Source: Homarus americanus
Taxonomy: Eukaryota > Arthropoda > Malacostraca > Decapoda > Nephropidae
Assembly: GCF_018991925.1 (NCBI RefSeq)
Contig: NW_024748870.1
Coordinates: 2,397,030 to 2,461,029, forward strand
Direction of reading: 5' to 3'
Length of the DNA stretch: 64,000 nt
In this document: positions 44,727 through 55,815 of the stretch, piece after piece
Position numbering within the stretch: position 1 is the first letter of the stretch
Layout: each line of letters begins with the position of its first letter
Translations under genes and position numbers: made by a program
The notes under the pieces: generated by a model
Told to the model about the DNA's origin: nothing
The model's input: the letters and a program-made list of their open reading frames with translations, nothing else
Database searches by the model: none

Positions 44727-44864
44727 CAATACAATAAGGTGTGTCTGTATAGGCCTAATAAAGCCTAATTTAGCGAGCATCATTATACAGGTAAACAAAC
44801 CTCCCTATTGTTGTTTACTGTTCGCTGAGGCAGCCAGTGTGTTTATACCTGGCGTCAGTACATA

Positions 44865-45305
44865 CCTGTCTCGTTAATTAAATGAAAAACACACCTGTCT
44901 CTCTAATTAGCAGATGCAACACGCACCTGTTTCACTTATTAGACGACGAGAAACACACCTGTCTCACTAATTAGACGACAAGAAACACACCTGTCTCACT
45001 AATTAGACGACAAGAAAACACACACCTGTCTCACTAATTAGACGACAAGAAACGCACCTGTCTCACTAATTAGACGACGGGAAACATCTGTCTCACTAAC
45101 TAGACGACGGGAAACACACCTGTCTCACTAATTAGACGCCGGGAAACACCTGTCTCACTAATTAGACGACGGAAACACCTGTCTCACTAATTAGACGACG
45201 GGAAACACCTGTCTCACTAATTAGACGACGGGAAACACACCTGTCTCACTAATTAGACGACGGGAAACACCTGTCTCACTAATTAGACGCCCAAAACACA
45301 CACCT
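44865..45305 (+). repeat. 30-32-bp minisatellite with CACCTG and TAATTA cores
   Basis: About 14 units built as CACACCTGTCTCACTAATTA followed by GACGACGGGAAA. The left-most copies are divergent and read like older forms. The 20-bp core is shared with the array at 31.6 kb, 13 kb away, although the rest of the unit differs. Confidence 0.96.
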
Positions 45306-45384
45306 GTGAAACTACCAATATATTTCCATTAATTCGTGACAATATAAACATTAAAACATCACCGGAGATAAAAACTGAGCGATC

Positions 45385-45668
45385 GTTCGTCTGGCGTTGT
45401 GGTTCGTTCATACTGGCGTTGTGGTTCGTTCGTCTGACGTTGTGGTTCGTTCATACTGGCGTTGTGGTTCGTTCATACTGGCTTGGTTCGTTCATACTGG
45501 CGTTGTGGTTCGTTCATACTGGTGTGGTTCGTTCATACTGGCGTTGTGGTTCGTTCATACTGGCGTTGTGGTTCATTCCGTCTGTGGTTCGTTCATACTG
45601 GCGTTGTGGTTCGTTCATACTGGCGTTGTGGTTCGTTCATACTGGCGTTGTGGTTCGTTCATACTGGA
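45385..45668 (+). repeat. 22-bp minisatellite
   Basis: About 13 units of GTTGTGGTTCGTTCATACTG plus GC. Truncated units lack GCGTT. Confidence 0.95.
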
Positions 45669-45794
45669 GTTTATGATAGCAAAAGCATATATACTACACT
45701 TTCAGCTGTCACGTGAGAGAGAGAACTGTGAGAAAAAAAAATGAGATTCCAATGTTAAATGTAATTGTGTTCTTGAATTGGTATACCAGGACAG

Positions 45795-46015
45795 GCTCTC
45801 TCCGTGACCTGGTGACCTAGAGTGACCTGGTGGGTGACCTAAGGACTTAAAGAGTGACCTGGTGACCTAGAGTGACCTGGTGGGTGACCTAAGGACTTAA
45901 AGAGTGACCTGGGGTGTGTGACTTGGTGACATAAAGAGCAACCTGGTGATACTGTGACTTAGTTAGACCTTGTGACCTAGTGACTTAAAGGGTGACCTGG
46001 TAACACTGTGACCTG
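45795..46015 (+). repeat. GTGACCTGGTGACCTAGA compound repeat
   Basis: Short GTGACCT modules are arranged as one block of about 64 bp repeated nearly twice and then degenerate. Confidence 0.88.
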
Positions 46016-46104
46016 TTAAGAGTAAAAACCCAGACTACTGAGACCTGTAATACAAGGGGCACTCAGGGATAGGGAAGCTCAGCCTTATATATAGCTGGTT
46101 GTGT

Positions 46105-46175
46105 AGTGGCGGGGGCGGGGGGGGGTAAGGGCGGCGGGGGGGGTGGGCGGGGGGGGGGTATGGCGGGGCATGGCG
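46105..46175 (+). repeat. G-rich GGCGGGG tract
   Basis: More than ten G runs in 70 bp. Confidence 0.85.
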
Positions 46176-46209
46176 GCTATATGGTGCGGTTTTAGTGGCT
46201 AGAGGCTAT

Positions 46210-46345
46210 ACCTGCAGAGTAAGTGGCGGCTGGCGGCTACAATTTGTACATGTGTGGCGGCTACAGTGTGTACGTGTGGCGGCTACAGTGTGTACGTGTG
46301 GCGGCTACAGTGTGTACGTGTGGTTGATACAGTGTGTACGTATCG
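46210..46345 (+). repeat. 22-bp minisatellite
   Basis: Five to six units of GGCGGCTACAGTGTGTACGT plus GT. Confidence 0.92.
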
Positions 46346-46371
46346 GCTACAGTCACGTCAGGAAGTAAAAC

Positions 46372-46458
46372 TAGGTTAGGTCAGGTCAGGTCAGGTTAGG
46401 TTAGGTTAGGTTAGGTTAGGTTAGGTTAGGTTAGGTTAGGTTAGGTCAGGTCAGGTTA
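46372..46458 (+). repeat. Interstitial TTAGG tract, about 17 units
   Basis: Eleven perfect GGTTA units are flanked by GGTCA variants on both sides. Confidence 0.96.
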
Positions 46459-46571
46459 CCATCAAATAATCTTTCACAGCATTTAAGATATATTGGTAAA
46501 ATATTATTGGTAGAAATATTAATGAACAAGTATGAGTGTACATCACATAGCTGGGGAGGAGGATGAGAGAC

Positions 46572-46662
46572 ACCCACTCAACCTCACTCAAGACCCCTCA
46601 CTCAAGACCCCTCACTCAAGACCCTCACTCAAGACCCCTCACTCAAGACCCCTCACTCAAGC
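46572..46662 (+). repeat. 14-bp minisatellite
   Basis: Six to seven units of CTCACTCAAGACCC. Confidence 0.93.
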
Positions 46663-46805
46663 TTTCCTATTAAATTATATATATATATTCAATTTATATA
46701 CATCATTTCATCTATAAACATTTAATATATATAAGCATCTTCATATCAATATATAATTGCTATACATGGTGACGATTTTATTGAGTATCTATCTATGTAT
46801 GTATC

Positions 46806-46882
46806 TGTCTAACTGTCTGTCTGTCTGTCTAACTGTCTGTCTGTCTGTCTGTCTGTCTAACTGTCTGTCTGTCTGTCTGTCG
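46806..46882 (+). repeat. (CTGT)n tetranucleotide microsatellite
   Basis: About 18 CTGT units with three CTAA interruptions. Confidence 0.95.
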
Positions 46883-46964
46883 GAGGAGGAAGGCAGCCAC
46901 ACACACACCTCAAGTCACCACTCAGGAAAAATATTGAGATTACTGACGCTCCACTGACCCTGTC

Positions 46965-49080
46965 TATCGCTCCACCTCCACCCTGGGGCCAACTTTCTCC
47001 ACCACCACTACCTCCACCACCTCCACCCTGGGGCCAACTTTCTCCACCACCACTACCTCCACCACCTCCACCTGGGGCCAACTTTCTCCACCACCACTAC
47101 TCCACCACCTCCACCCCGGGGCCATTTCCACCACCACTACCTCCACCACCTCCAACCCAGCCAACTTTCTCCACCACCACTACCTCCACCACCTCCACCC
47201 TGGGGCCAACTTTCCACCACCACCACTACCTCCACCACCTCCACCCTGGGGCCAACTTTCTCCACCACCACTACCTCCACCACCTCCACCCTGGGGCCCA
47301 ACTTCTCCACCACCACCACCTCCACCACCTCCAACCGGGCCAACTTTTCTCCACCACCACCACCTCCACCACCTCCAACCCGGGGCCAACTTTCCACCAC
47401 CACTACTCTCCACCACCTCCAACCTGGGGCCCAACTTTCCACCACCACCACCTCCACCACCTCCAACGGGGCCAACTTTCTCCACCACCACTACTCCACC
47501 ACCTCCCAACCTGGGGCCAACTTTCTCCACCATCCACCACCTCCACCCTGGGCCAATCTCCACCACCACTACCTCCACCACCTCCACCCGGGCCAACTTT
47601 CTCCACCACCTCCACCCCTGGGCCAACTTTCTCCACCACCACTACCTCCATCACCTCCACCCTGGGGCCAACTTTCTCCACCACCACTACCTCCACCACC
47701 TCCACCCCCAAATGAACCTTTCTCCACCACCACTACCTCCACCACCTCCACCTGGGGCCAACTTTCTCCACCACCTCCACCCTGGGGCCAACTTTTCTCC
47801 ACCACCACTACTCCACCACCTCCACCCTGGAGCTAACTTTCTCCACACCCTCCACCCTGGGGCTAACTTTCACCACCACTACCTCCACCACCTCCACCCT
47901 GGGGCCACTTTCTCCCACCACCATCACCTCCACCCCGGGAGCCAACTTTCCACCACACCACCTCCACCACCTCCACCCCGGGGCCAACTTTCTCCACCAC
48001 CACTACCTCCACCACCTCCAACCGGGGCCAACTTTCTCCACCACCACTACCTCCACCACCTCCACCCCGGGAGCCAACTTTCTCCACCACCACCACCTCC
48101 ACCACCTCCACCCTGGCCAACTTCCTCCACCACCACTACCTCCACCACCTCCACCCTGGGCCAACTTCTCCACCACCACTACCTCCACCACCTCCACGCC
48201 GGGCCAACTTTCTCCACCACCACTACCTCCACCCCTGGAGCCCACTTTCTCCACCACCACTACCTCCACCACCTCCACCCTGGGGCCAACTTTCTCCACC
48301 ACCACTACCTCCACCACCTCCACGCCGGGGCCAACTTTCTCCACCACCACTACCTCCACCCCTGGGAGCCCACTTTCCACCACCATCACTCTCCACCACC
48401 TCACCCCGGGAGCCAACTTCTCCACCACCTCCACCCTGAGCCAACTCTCCACCACCACTACCTCCACCACTCCACCCTGGGGCCAACTTTTCTCCACCAC
48501 CACTACCTCCACCCCGGGAGCCAATCTCCACCACCACTACCTCCACCACCTCCACCCGGGGCCAACTTTCCACCACCACTACCTCCCACCACCTCCACCC
48601 TAGGGCCAACTTTCCACCACCACTACCTCCACCACCTCCACCCTGGGGCCAACTTTCCACCACCACTACCTCCACCACCTCCAACCTGGCCAACTTCTTC
48701 TCCACCACCATCACCTCCTCCACCTCCACCTCAAATAACTTTCCACCACCACTCACCTCCACCACCTCCAACCTGGGCCAACTTTCTCCACCACTCACTA
48801 CCTCCACCACCTCCAACCTGGGGCCAACTTTTCTCCACCACCACTACCTCCACCACTCCACCCTGGAGCCAATTTCTCCACCACTCCACCCGCCAACTTC
48901 TCCACCACCTCCACCCCTGGGGCCAACTTCTCCACCACCACTCACCTCCACCACCTCCACCCCGGGAGCCAACTTTCCACCACCTCCACCCCGGGGCCAA
49001 CAATCTCCACCACCACCACTCCACCACCTCCAACCCGGGGCCAACTTTCTCCACCACCACTACCTCCACCACCACCTCCA
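46965..49080 (+). repeat. 45-bp minisatellite, left part, about 47 copies
   Basis: Units read CCAACTTTCTCCACCACCAC then TACCTCCACCACCTCC and ACCCTGGGG. Many copies lack one or two bases. The array breaks at 49,080 where a long retrotransposon begins and resumes at about 53,985. The 458-codon frame is an artefact. Confidence 0.97.
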
Positions 49081-49284
49081 ATGGGTGATGTAGAGGCAGC
49101 CCAGAAATTGGACAGTGATTACACATAAGTTCGTCAAGATCGTCTTAGTGAGGTGAAAGTGTAAATCGATGTCCGGACTTTCATACTAGACACATTGTAT
49201 TTTTGAAAACTCAATTTCCACCGAGTTGGAGAGGTACAGCCAGGGTCACAGGCCTATAACCACACAATCACTGCCACATGACAA

Positions 49285-49810
49285 AGCTTTTATTTTATTT
49301 TATTTTTTAGGGTGTTGTGGTCACGGCTCAGCGATAAAAGGCCAGCTTTCCAGGGTGTAGTACTGTGCCCTTCAGTTAAATCAGTTCATAGTTGTCATCA
49401 GTGAATGCAGAAGAGACTATAATAACCCAAAGTGAATACATGTGGCAATCGAGCTGGTAAGGACAACTGCCAGCCTATTCGTGTCATAGGTGCCTGAAGA
49501 CTTTAAATTTTATTTTTGTTTATTGTGCTTGCTCAAGGACTGAATCTGTGTTTATAATACACCACCCACAGGGAGATACCAGTGTACTGATGATAGTTCA
49601 TAGTGTCATCAGTGGCCGCTGAAGTTGTAAATAGCAAAAGTGAGCGGCGCTCACTAGCAAGCAAGCTGGAAGGCACCGTGCCAGCTGAAACCAAGTCGTG
49701 TCATAGGTGCCACAGAGACTTTAAATTTTATTTTATGTTGATTGACCAATGCGCGCTTTCCAAGACTGAAACTGTACTTACCACAATACACCATTCTGAG
49801 GAGATACAGG
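49285..49810 (+). repeat. Tandem 5' UTR monomers of the retrotransposon (about 213 bp each)
   Basis: AGTTCATAG-TGTCATCAGTG begins two consecutive units at 49,383 and 49,595. GTGTCATAGGTGCC recurs at 49,481 and 49,698, and a GACTGAA-TGT block at about 49,538 and 49,764. A partial third unit (GGCCAGCTTTCCAGGG) precedes them. Spacing is 212-217 bp. The location directly upstream of ORF1 is that of promoter monomers in L1-type elements; a promoter role is inferred. Confidence 0.75.
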
Positions 49811-49949
49811 GTACGCAGTCGCAGACAACAACTCCATAGGCAACAGAGAGTAGCTAAGGAATGCTTTTTCTCTCTTTATTTTCTTTGAAATAGGTGTAGA
49901 TCTGTACACAGTCTACACCCCCCCCTAGCAACAACAACCGCCAGGTTTG

Positions 49950-50900
49950 GTATGTGATTGCTGCAGGAGACGTCGGATATGGAGGATGCAGGCCCCTGCT
50001 TAATGCAACGTCCTGGGAAGTTACTAACTGCCGTAAGAAGCGATGGCTGTTGCTGGTATTGCCCTGGCTGCATAGTCAGGTAGATGGTGATTGCAATCCG
50101 CCAAGAACAGGTTTCTCTAGGGACGAAAATAGATGAAGCAGGGCCCTGCTTTGGTTGACAAACTGGAGCAAGTTGAAAAGAGAGATCCTTGCTAAGACTG
50201 AGAAGTAGCTGTAGAATGGAGTGGTTGCTAAAAGAAATATACGGACGTATTAGGAGGGCCACGGGTGGGGGGCAGAAAATGTCTGAGAATCCAGTACAGG
50301 TTCTACAGCAGATTGGGACTCTGAAAAAGTGTGTGTCAAGAGAAATGAAAATTAACGGACCTACTGTTGGGGAGAGGAGGAAGACACAAGGAGCAGCTCC
50401 AGCGCAGGAACAATGTAATAGTTTTTGGGGAGTCCCAGAGGGAGAGCCAGGCAGAGAACTGTGAGTGAAACACACGACAAGGTGCTGTTTCAAAATGTTA
50501 CACAGAGGTTCTGAAAGATTCAGCAACCCCCTCAGGATGTGAGAGACTGGGACAAAAGCAGGGGTAAGCCTCGCCCCCTCAGGATCACGATAGGGAGTGA
50601 GGAGGAAAAATAACCAGAAGTTATCCAGCAGGCAAAAACTTAGCAAGGGCGAGGCATTTCGAGATGTATTTATTCACCCAGACCGCACGGTAATGCAGAG
50701 GGAACAGCACAAAATCCTGCTGGACGAGCAGAGGAGGGAGGAGTCGAAGGAACAGGGGACAGGTGCATCACAGTTATACTCAGGGGAGGGTAGTGGAAAC
50801 AAATGTGCCGACACAGGGCCAGGGGCAGCAGTGCACCTCCACCCACTCAACCCCGCAGGAGGCAGGCACCACAGCTCAGCCCTACCGGACGGGAGGGCAG
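49950..50900 (+). pseudogene. ORF1 of the retrotransposon: PHD-like finger plus RRM-like domain (decayed)
   Basis: A PHD-like C-terminal half can be followed across frames: GGCRPLLNATSW (about 49,985-50,020), TNCRKKRW, then CCWYCPGC at 50,048-50,071, matching the WxCPxC end of PHD fingers. The His and one Cys are replaced (LLNATS for LLHATC). Farther on lie a basic/charged segment and NNVIVFG (50,409-50,429), the first strand of the ORF1p RRM. KLSKGEAFRDVFIHPD (to about 50,682) and QHKILLDEQRREESKEQGTG follow, the usual C-terminal arm. ORF1 proteins coat the RNA of non-LTR elements. PHD fingers are described from CR1-type ORF1. Several frameshifts make it non-functional. Confidence 0.7.
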
Positions 50901-51004
50901 GCGCCGTGTAAACAATGAGAATTTTAACCACACCCTGCAAAAATACAAGTGTATATGCATCTGCGCTTCTGAGATAATAGGTGGAGCAGGTTTATACTAA
51001 AACA

Positions 51005-51870
51005 GGAGCATTTACCAAGAACAAATTCTGGCTTGAATATCATGTACACTAATACCGACACGTTCCTGGATAAGAGGAGGAGTTTGAAACACTACTAAGT
51101 ACCAACCAGATATTGTAGGAGTTGTAGAACTGTTGTACAAGAACAGGAGAATCGACCCAGAGGAATGTGAGTTCGGTATTGCTGGATATGACTCATTTAC
51201 GAACCTAACTCAGGAATCCTGCAGGAGGGTGTGAAGTTATCTACGCTAGAGCAAGACCTTAAGGCAGCAGAGGCGAGGGTACAGGGAAGGATGTCTTTGA
51301 AGAGTCAAGTGGTGTAAGAATTAAATTAAGGAGGACTTACTTATCGTCAGGTGTATCTACAGATCCCCGAACTGTGGCCCACTAAATCAAAGGAACTTAG
51401 AACAATAAACAATGCGGGCGATGTCAACCCCAGCCACCTCCTTATCATGGGGACTTTAACTGGCGACATCGACTGGAGAAACGAGTCAACCCCGAATGAC
51501 GAATAATCCTGCTACTCTTTTTTGGCAAAACTCTGAAGATAATTTTTCTGTTCCAACATGTGACCCGACACATTACAAGAGAGAACAAACACCCAAGCCG
51601 CTTGACCTCTGTCATAACAAACGAAGAGGAGGAATATGGGTGGCCAAACTGGAACACTGCACAGTTAGCTTTCAATCCACCGCCAGTGTTGTCATTCAGA
51701 TTTAACTGTTACTGGTTCAAGATAAGGCCAGGCCAGATTGCAAATATTACAAGGAAATTACAATGGGGATGGGGAAGAGATGAGGGGTATCCTTTAGGCC
51801 CTGACTTATTAAGGTACAAGAACGCAGGCTTACTAGCTGAATATCATAGCTAGTAAAATGACCCATTTGA
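51005..51870 (+). pseudogene. Apurinic-like endonuclease domain of ORF2 (decayed)
   Basis: The start LNIMYTNTDTFLDK (51,033) is the common opening of this endonuclease. NQPDIVGVVELLYKNR and ECEFGIAGYDSF follow in one frame (51,110-51,200). Other frames continue with VFEESSGVRIKL, VRCIYRSPNC and the conserved GDFNW (51,450-51,463, one base lost just before it). DNFLFQHVTR-like and VITNEEEEYG (51,611-51,640) mark the domain end. This domain nicks target DNA during insertion. At least five frameshifts are visible. Confidence 0.82.
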
Positions 51871-52329
51871 TCGATAAATATACACCTGCAAGACCAAAAC
51901 CCAGTGCTTCTAGAATACGAGGGGATCTACACATGAACCATGCGGCAGTCGACAAAATTAAACCCAGAAATTCAGACGTGGAGTTGGGTCAAACGATGAA
52001 GCAAGACAGGAGGGATGTATGCAAGAGCCAGAAACCAAGCAGATAGAGTGTAGGGGGCTGAAAAAGGGTTTCCAAGGCTGAAGTTTGCGCGAGGTCAGAA
52101 GTCAACCCAAAAGGCGTTTACCATGTACAAGTCGAAATTGAAAACGCGAGTAGGAAGTATCAGACCTGAAGCTTGGCGAAGATATGAGTAGTTACGCAGA
52201 TTCTGACCAGGATAAAGCTGGGGAGCATTGAACAGCTTCTTTTCCTCAGTGTTCAGAGAGGATACAACTAACCTTCCTGCGTTTGGACAGACGGGGATTC
52301 GACACAACACTGACCCACATTGTGTTCTA

Positions 52330-53790
52330 GAAAAGAACGTGAAAATAAACTGTCAGGCTAAGGTCCATAAGAGTCCTGGACCTGACATCAGTGCATCCTA
52401 GAGTGCTGAGGGCTGTGCAGCAGGCTTGCAGAGAGCCCTAGAGATTCTGTTTTGTAAATGCCTGGATGAACAAATGGTCCCCAGTGAGAAAGTAGTATGT
52501 GAGTCCTATCTTCAAGGGCGATAGGCACTCACGAACAACTATAGACCGGTGAGCCTGACCGGCATAATATGTAAAGTACTTGAGAGTATTATCAGAGATG
52601 CAGCGATGGAACATCTACTGAAACAACTTGTAAAGATTGCCAACACGGTTTTATGCCGGGGCGCTCTTGCTTGACACAATTGCTCAAGGTATTGGATATT
52701 TGGACCCATATTCCTAGAACGGGGTGGTAATATCGACAATATTTAGATTTTGCCAGGCTTTCGACAGTGTACCCCACAGGCTGAAAATCAAACTGGAAGG
52801 GTACGGAATTCGGGGAAATGTCCTAGCGTGGATAGAAGACTTTTCTACATGACCACCAAACAGTAATGTGTGGTGATTAATGGCTGAAAATCGTCATCTG
52901 TACCTGTAACAAGTGGGGGTACCGCAGGGTAATTATGTGGGCCCGCTGTTGTTTGTTTGTTTCATAAATGATATGCCTGACGTTGTACCTCCTCCATACA
53001 AATGTTTGCCGATGACGCCAAGTTATTTCGGAAATTAAGAACAAGCGGACTATGAGCTGCAGAAGGACACTCTGTGGGCTCCGAATGGTCGAAGGAATGG
53101 CTGCTGAGATTCAATGTCACGAAGTGTGGAAGAGTTTACCTGGGGCGTACCAACGACAGGAGGCATGCCATATGTCCCAACAGGATGAAGAAAATGTTGC
53201 TAGTTGAGGACTGTGTGTGAGAAGGACCTGGAGTGTGTATGTTGACAATGAGCTGAAGTTCTCGGGCCATTGTGAGAAGAAGGTAAATCAGGCAAATAAA
53301 TTGTGGGTCTTATAAGAAGGTCGTTCAGATATCTAGACGGTCCGTCCCCTCGTGACGATCTTCAGGAGTGAAGTGCTTCATCTCTAGATTACTGTCACCC
53401 CATCTGGTCCCAGATATGCTGGGACTGTCAGTTGGTTGAAATGTTCAAGGAGGGCCACCAAGCTGGTGCCTGCGCCGGCATCTCCAGCTACCCTGCGAGA
53501 TTGGAGCGCCTGAACTTGCCTAGCCTTATACTACAGACGGGCAGGGGGACCTAGTTGGAGTTTATAAGCATCTCAGGGGCACTACTCCAGTTGAGTGTGT
53601 CATACTTGGAGCACTGGCAGACGCTCGCCCCACAAGGGGTCACAGCTCAAGATTGAAGAAACCGCAAGTCCGGAAAACCGTGAGGAACAGAAAACTTTCA
53701 GGTGAGGGGTTGCTAAACTCTTGGAACAATCTACCAGAAAGTGTTGTGACGGCACCGAGTGTGAGCTCTTTCAAGAAAACTTGACCAACA
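52330..53790 (+). pseudogene. Reverse transcriptase and C-terminal domain of ORF2 (decayed)
   Basis: Motifs in order: NYRPVSLTGIICKVLESII (52,536), QHGFMPGRSCLTQLL (52,641), YLDFAR with the catalytic Asp at 52,746-52,748, a frameshifted SGVPQG (about 52,910), VGPLLFVCFINDMPDVV (52,937), and MFADDAKLFR (53,002-53,031), which holds the paired catalytic aspartates. Beyond lie EWLLRFN, EKDLGVYVDNELKFSGHCEKKVNQANK and the terminal LWNNLPESVVTAPSVSSFKKN. The order and spacing are those of CR1/L2 elements. Catalytic residues survive, but stops and shifts break the frame throughout. Confidence 0.88.
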
Positions 53791-53858
53791 CTGGAGCAGG
53801 TTCAGGTACATTCAGGAGCCGGTGCATGCCCAATGTTACCAACAGTGCGTGACAGAGA

Positions 53859-53984
53859 CGTGACCGATCGCCCGGGCAGCTAGAGCCGACCTTTTGGTGA
53901 AGAATATAAAAGGAAAAAAGAGTCGTGACCATTCGCCCAAGCGGCTAACAAGCCGATCAGTGGCGAAGAGGATAAAAGAAAAAG
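53859..53984 (+). repeat. Two 65-bp repeats at the retrotransposon 3' end
   Basis: CGTGACCGATCGCCCGGGCA (53,859) and CGTGACCATTCGCCCAAGCG (53,924) start two units, each ending in a GAAGA...ATAAAAGGAAAAA-type tail. Short 3' terminal repeats are a CR1-clade trait. The minisatellite resumes directly after. Confidence 0.8.
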
Positions 53985-54738
53985 GAGCCAACTTTCTCCT
54001 ACCACTACCTCCACCACCTCCACCCCGGGGCCAACTTTTTCCACCACTACCTCCACCACCTCCACCCCCGGGGCCAACTTTTTCCCCACCACTACCTCCA
54101 CCACCTCCACCCCGAAGAGCCAACTTTCTCCACCACTACCTCCTCCACCTCCACCCGGGGCCAACTTTCTCCCCACCACTACCTCCACCACCTCCACCCA
54201 GGACCAACTTTCACCACCACTACCTCCACCTCCACCCCAGGACAACTTGCCTCCACCACCACTACCTCCACCACCTCACCCAGGACCAACTCTCCACCAC
54301 CCCTACCTCCACCACCTCCCTCAACCCAGGCCAACTTGCCTCCACCACCACCTCCACCACCTCCACCCCAGGACCAACTTTCTCCACCACCACTACCTCC
54401 ACCACCTCCACCCCAGGGGCCAACACTCCACCACCACTACCTCCACCACCTCCACCCCAGGACCAACTTTCTCCCACCACCACTACCTCCACCACCTCCA
54501 CCCCAGGACCAACTTTCTCCCACCACCACTACCTCCACCACCTCCACCCCAGGGACCTTTCTCCCACCACCACTACCTCCCACCACCTCCACACCCAGGG
54601 CCAACTTTCTCCCCACCACCACCTCCACCACCTCCCACCCCAGACCTTTCTCCCACCACCATACCTCCCACCACCTCACCCAGGGCCAACTTTCTCCACA
54701 CCACTACCTCCACCTCCACCCCGGACCTTTCTCCACCA
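53985..54738 (+). repeat. 45-bp minisatellite, right part, about 17 copies
   Basis: Same family as 46,965-49,080. A CCCCAGGACCAACTTTCTCC variant dominates here and is absent from the left part, so the halves have evolved separately since the insertion or were separated by it. Confidence 0.96.
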
Positions 54739-55126
54739 CCATCACCATCATGGAATTCACAAACTAGAAGAAGAATTTTACGAAAAATCTTCTAAAATCA
54801 CCGTAGAAAATACACTTAAAAGCAAAACAACACAACGTGAATTTTGTCAAGAAACAGCCTGGAATGTGTCCAAGCATAAGGAGGCCACACGTAGAGAGGA
54901 ACCAATGTAAGTGTTATCAGTGTGCAGAACTTCCTCCCCTCCCTCCCTTCCTCCCTCCTCCCCTCCCTCCCTCCACTCCCTCCCGCTGCCAGTGTTGAGG
55001 CTGATAAGAAGAAGTCGACAAAATATCGTCAAGGAAATGTTAGGTGGCAGGGGGAGGCAGAACACGTCAAACTCTATCATGCTGTTACCAGGACCTCCTC
55101 CCTCTCATGCTGTGTAGGTTTGGGGA
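54739..55126. other. Gene-free stretch
   Basis: Unique sequence with a CCCTCCCTCC tract at 54,943-54,985. Confidence 0.5.

Positions 55127-55203
<77 letters not shown>
55127..55203 (+). repeat. (CA)n microsatellite
   Basis: About 38 CA units. Confidence 0.97.
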
Positions 55204-55204
<1 letters not shown>

Positions 55205-55660
55205 CTATATCACAAGTAATCCTTTATCTATAGATCTATCTCAAATATTTTCTATATAACTCTGACTTTTCACAATTACCCCCAAAAAAAAAAATACCCA
55301 AGGGCAAGATAGTGTCATACCACAAGCCCATACTATACTAAATACACCGCTAAACAAATGGTGTTATTTACGCCCCACTGATATAAACTCTATTATTTAA
55401 ACCGTATGTATAATAGTTCTCTCAGTGTTGTGTTATGGTGTGTTGGAGGAGAACAAATCTGACCAATACTGAAGAATCTCTAGCCTTGCCTCGCCTCACT
55501 TCGCCTTGCCTCATCTCTCGCCTCGCCTCACTTCGCCTTGCCTTACCTCTCGCCTCGCCTCACCTACATGGAGCAAGAGGCAAGTGTATTTCTGGCCGAG
55601 GAGACGCAATGGAGCAGAAACATTGGTTGTGAAGGCTGTCAGAACGGCCCACCAGTCATG
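55204..55660. other. Gene-free stretch with CCTCGCCTCACTTCGCCTTG repeats
   Basis: Two to three 39-bp copies of a CTCGCCTCACTTCGCC motif lie at 55,486-55,566. The rest is unique. Confidence 0.5.
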
Positions 55661-55815
55661 TGGAGGTGGGTTGAGGTGGATTGAGGTGGGTTAGTAGGTG
55701 ATGTGGATGAGACAGGTTAAATGGAAATGGAGTGAGAGGGTGAGGTGGGTGAGATGGATGAATGGGTGAGGTGGGTGAGGTGGGTGAGATGGATGAGGTG
55801 GGTTTAAGTGAGGTA
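55661..55815 (+). repeat. GGTGGGTGAGATGGATGA short array
   Basis: Irregular 9-bp and 18-bp units of GGTGGGTGA and GATGGATGA. Confidence 0.85.

Larger units (their letters stand above)
49081..53984 (+). mobile_element. Long CR1/L2-like non-LTR retrotransposon interrupting the 45-bp array
   Basis: In order: an approximately 200-bp stretch of uncertain origin, tandem 5' UTR monomers (49,285-49,810), ORF1 remnants (about 49,950-50,890), an endonuclease (51,033-51,700), a reverse transcriptase (about 52,330-53,780) and two 65-bp tail repeats (53,859-53,984). All coding parts are riddled with frameshifts and stops. The same minisatellite flanks both sides (CCTCCA at the left, GGAGCCAACTTTC at the right), in nearly matching phase. 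At about 4.9 kb it is close to the full length usual for such elements. The exact 5' boundary is not resolved. Confidence 0.88.

Noticed and set aside
47712..49088. A 458-codon + strand frame rich in His, Pro and Thr
   Set aside because: It lies wholly within the 45-bp minisatellite.
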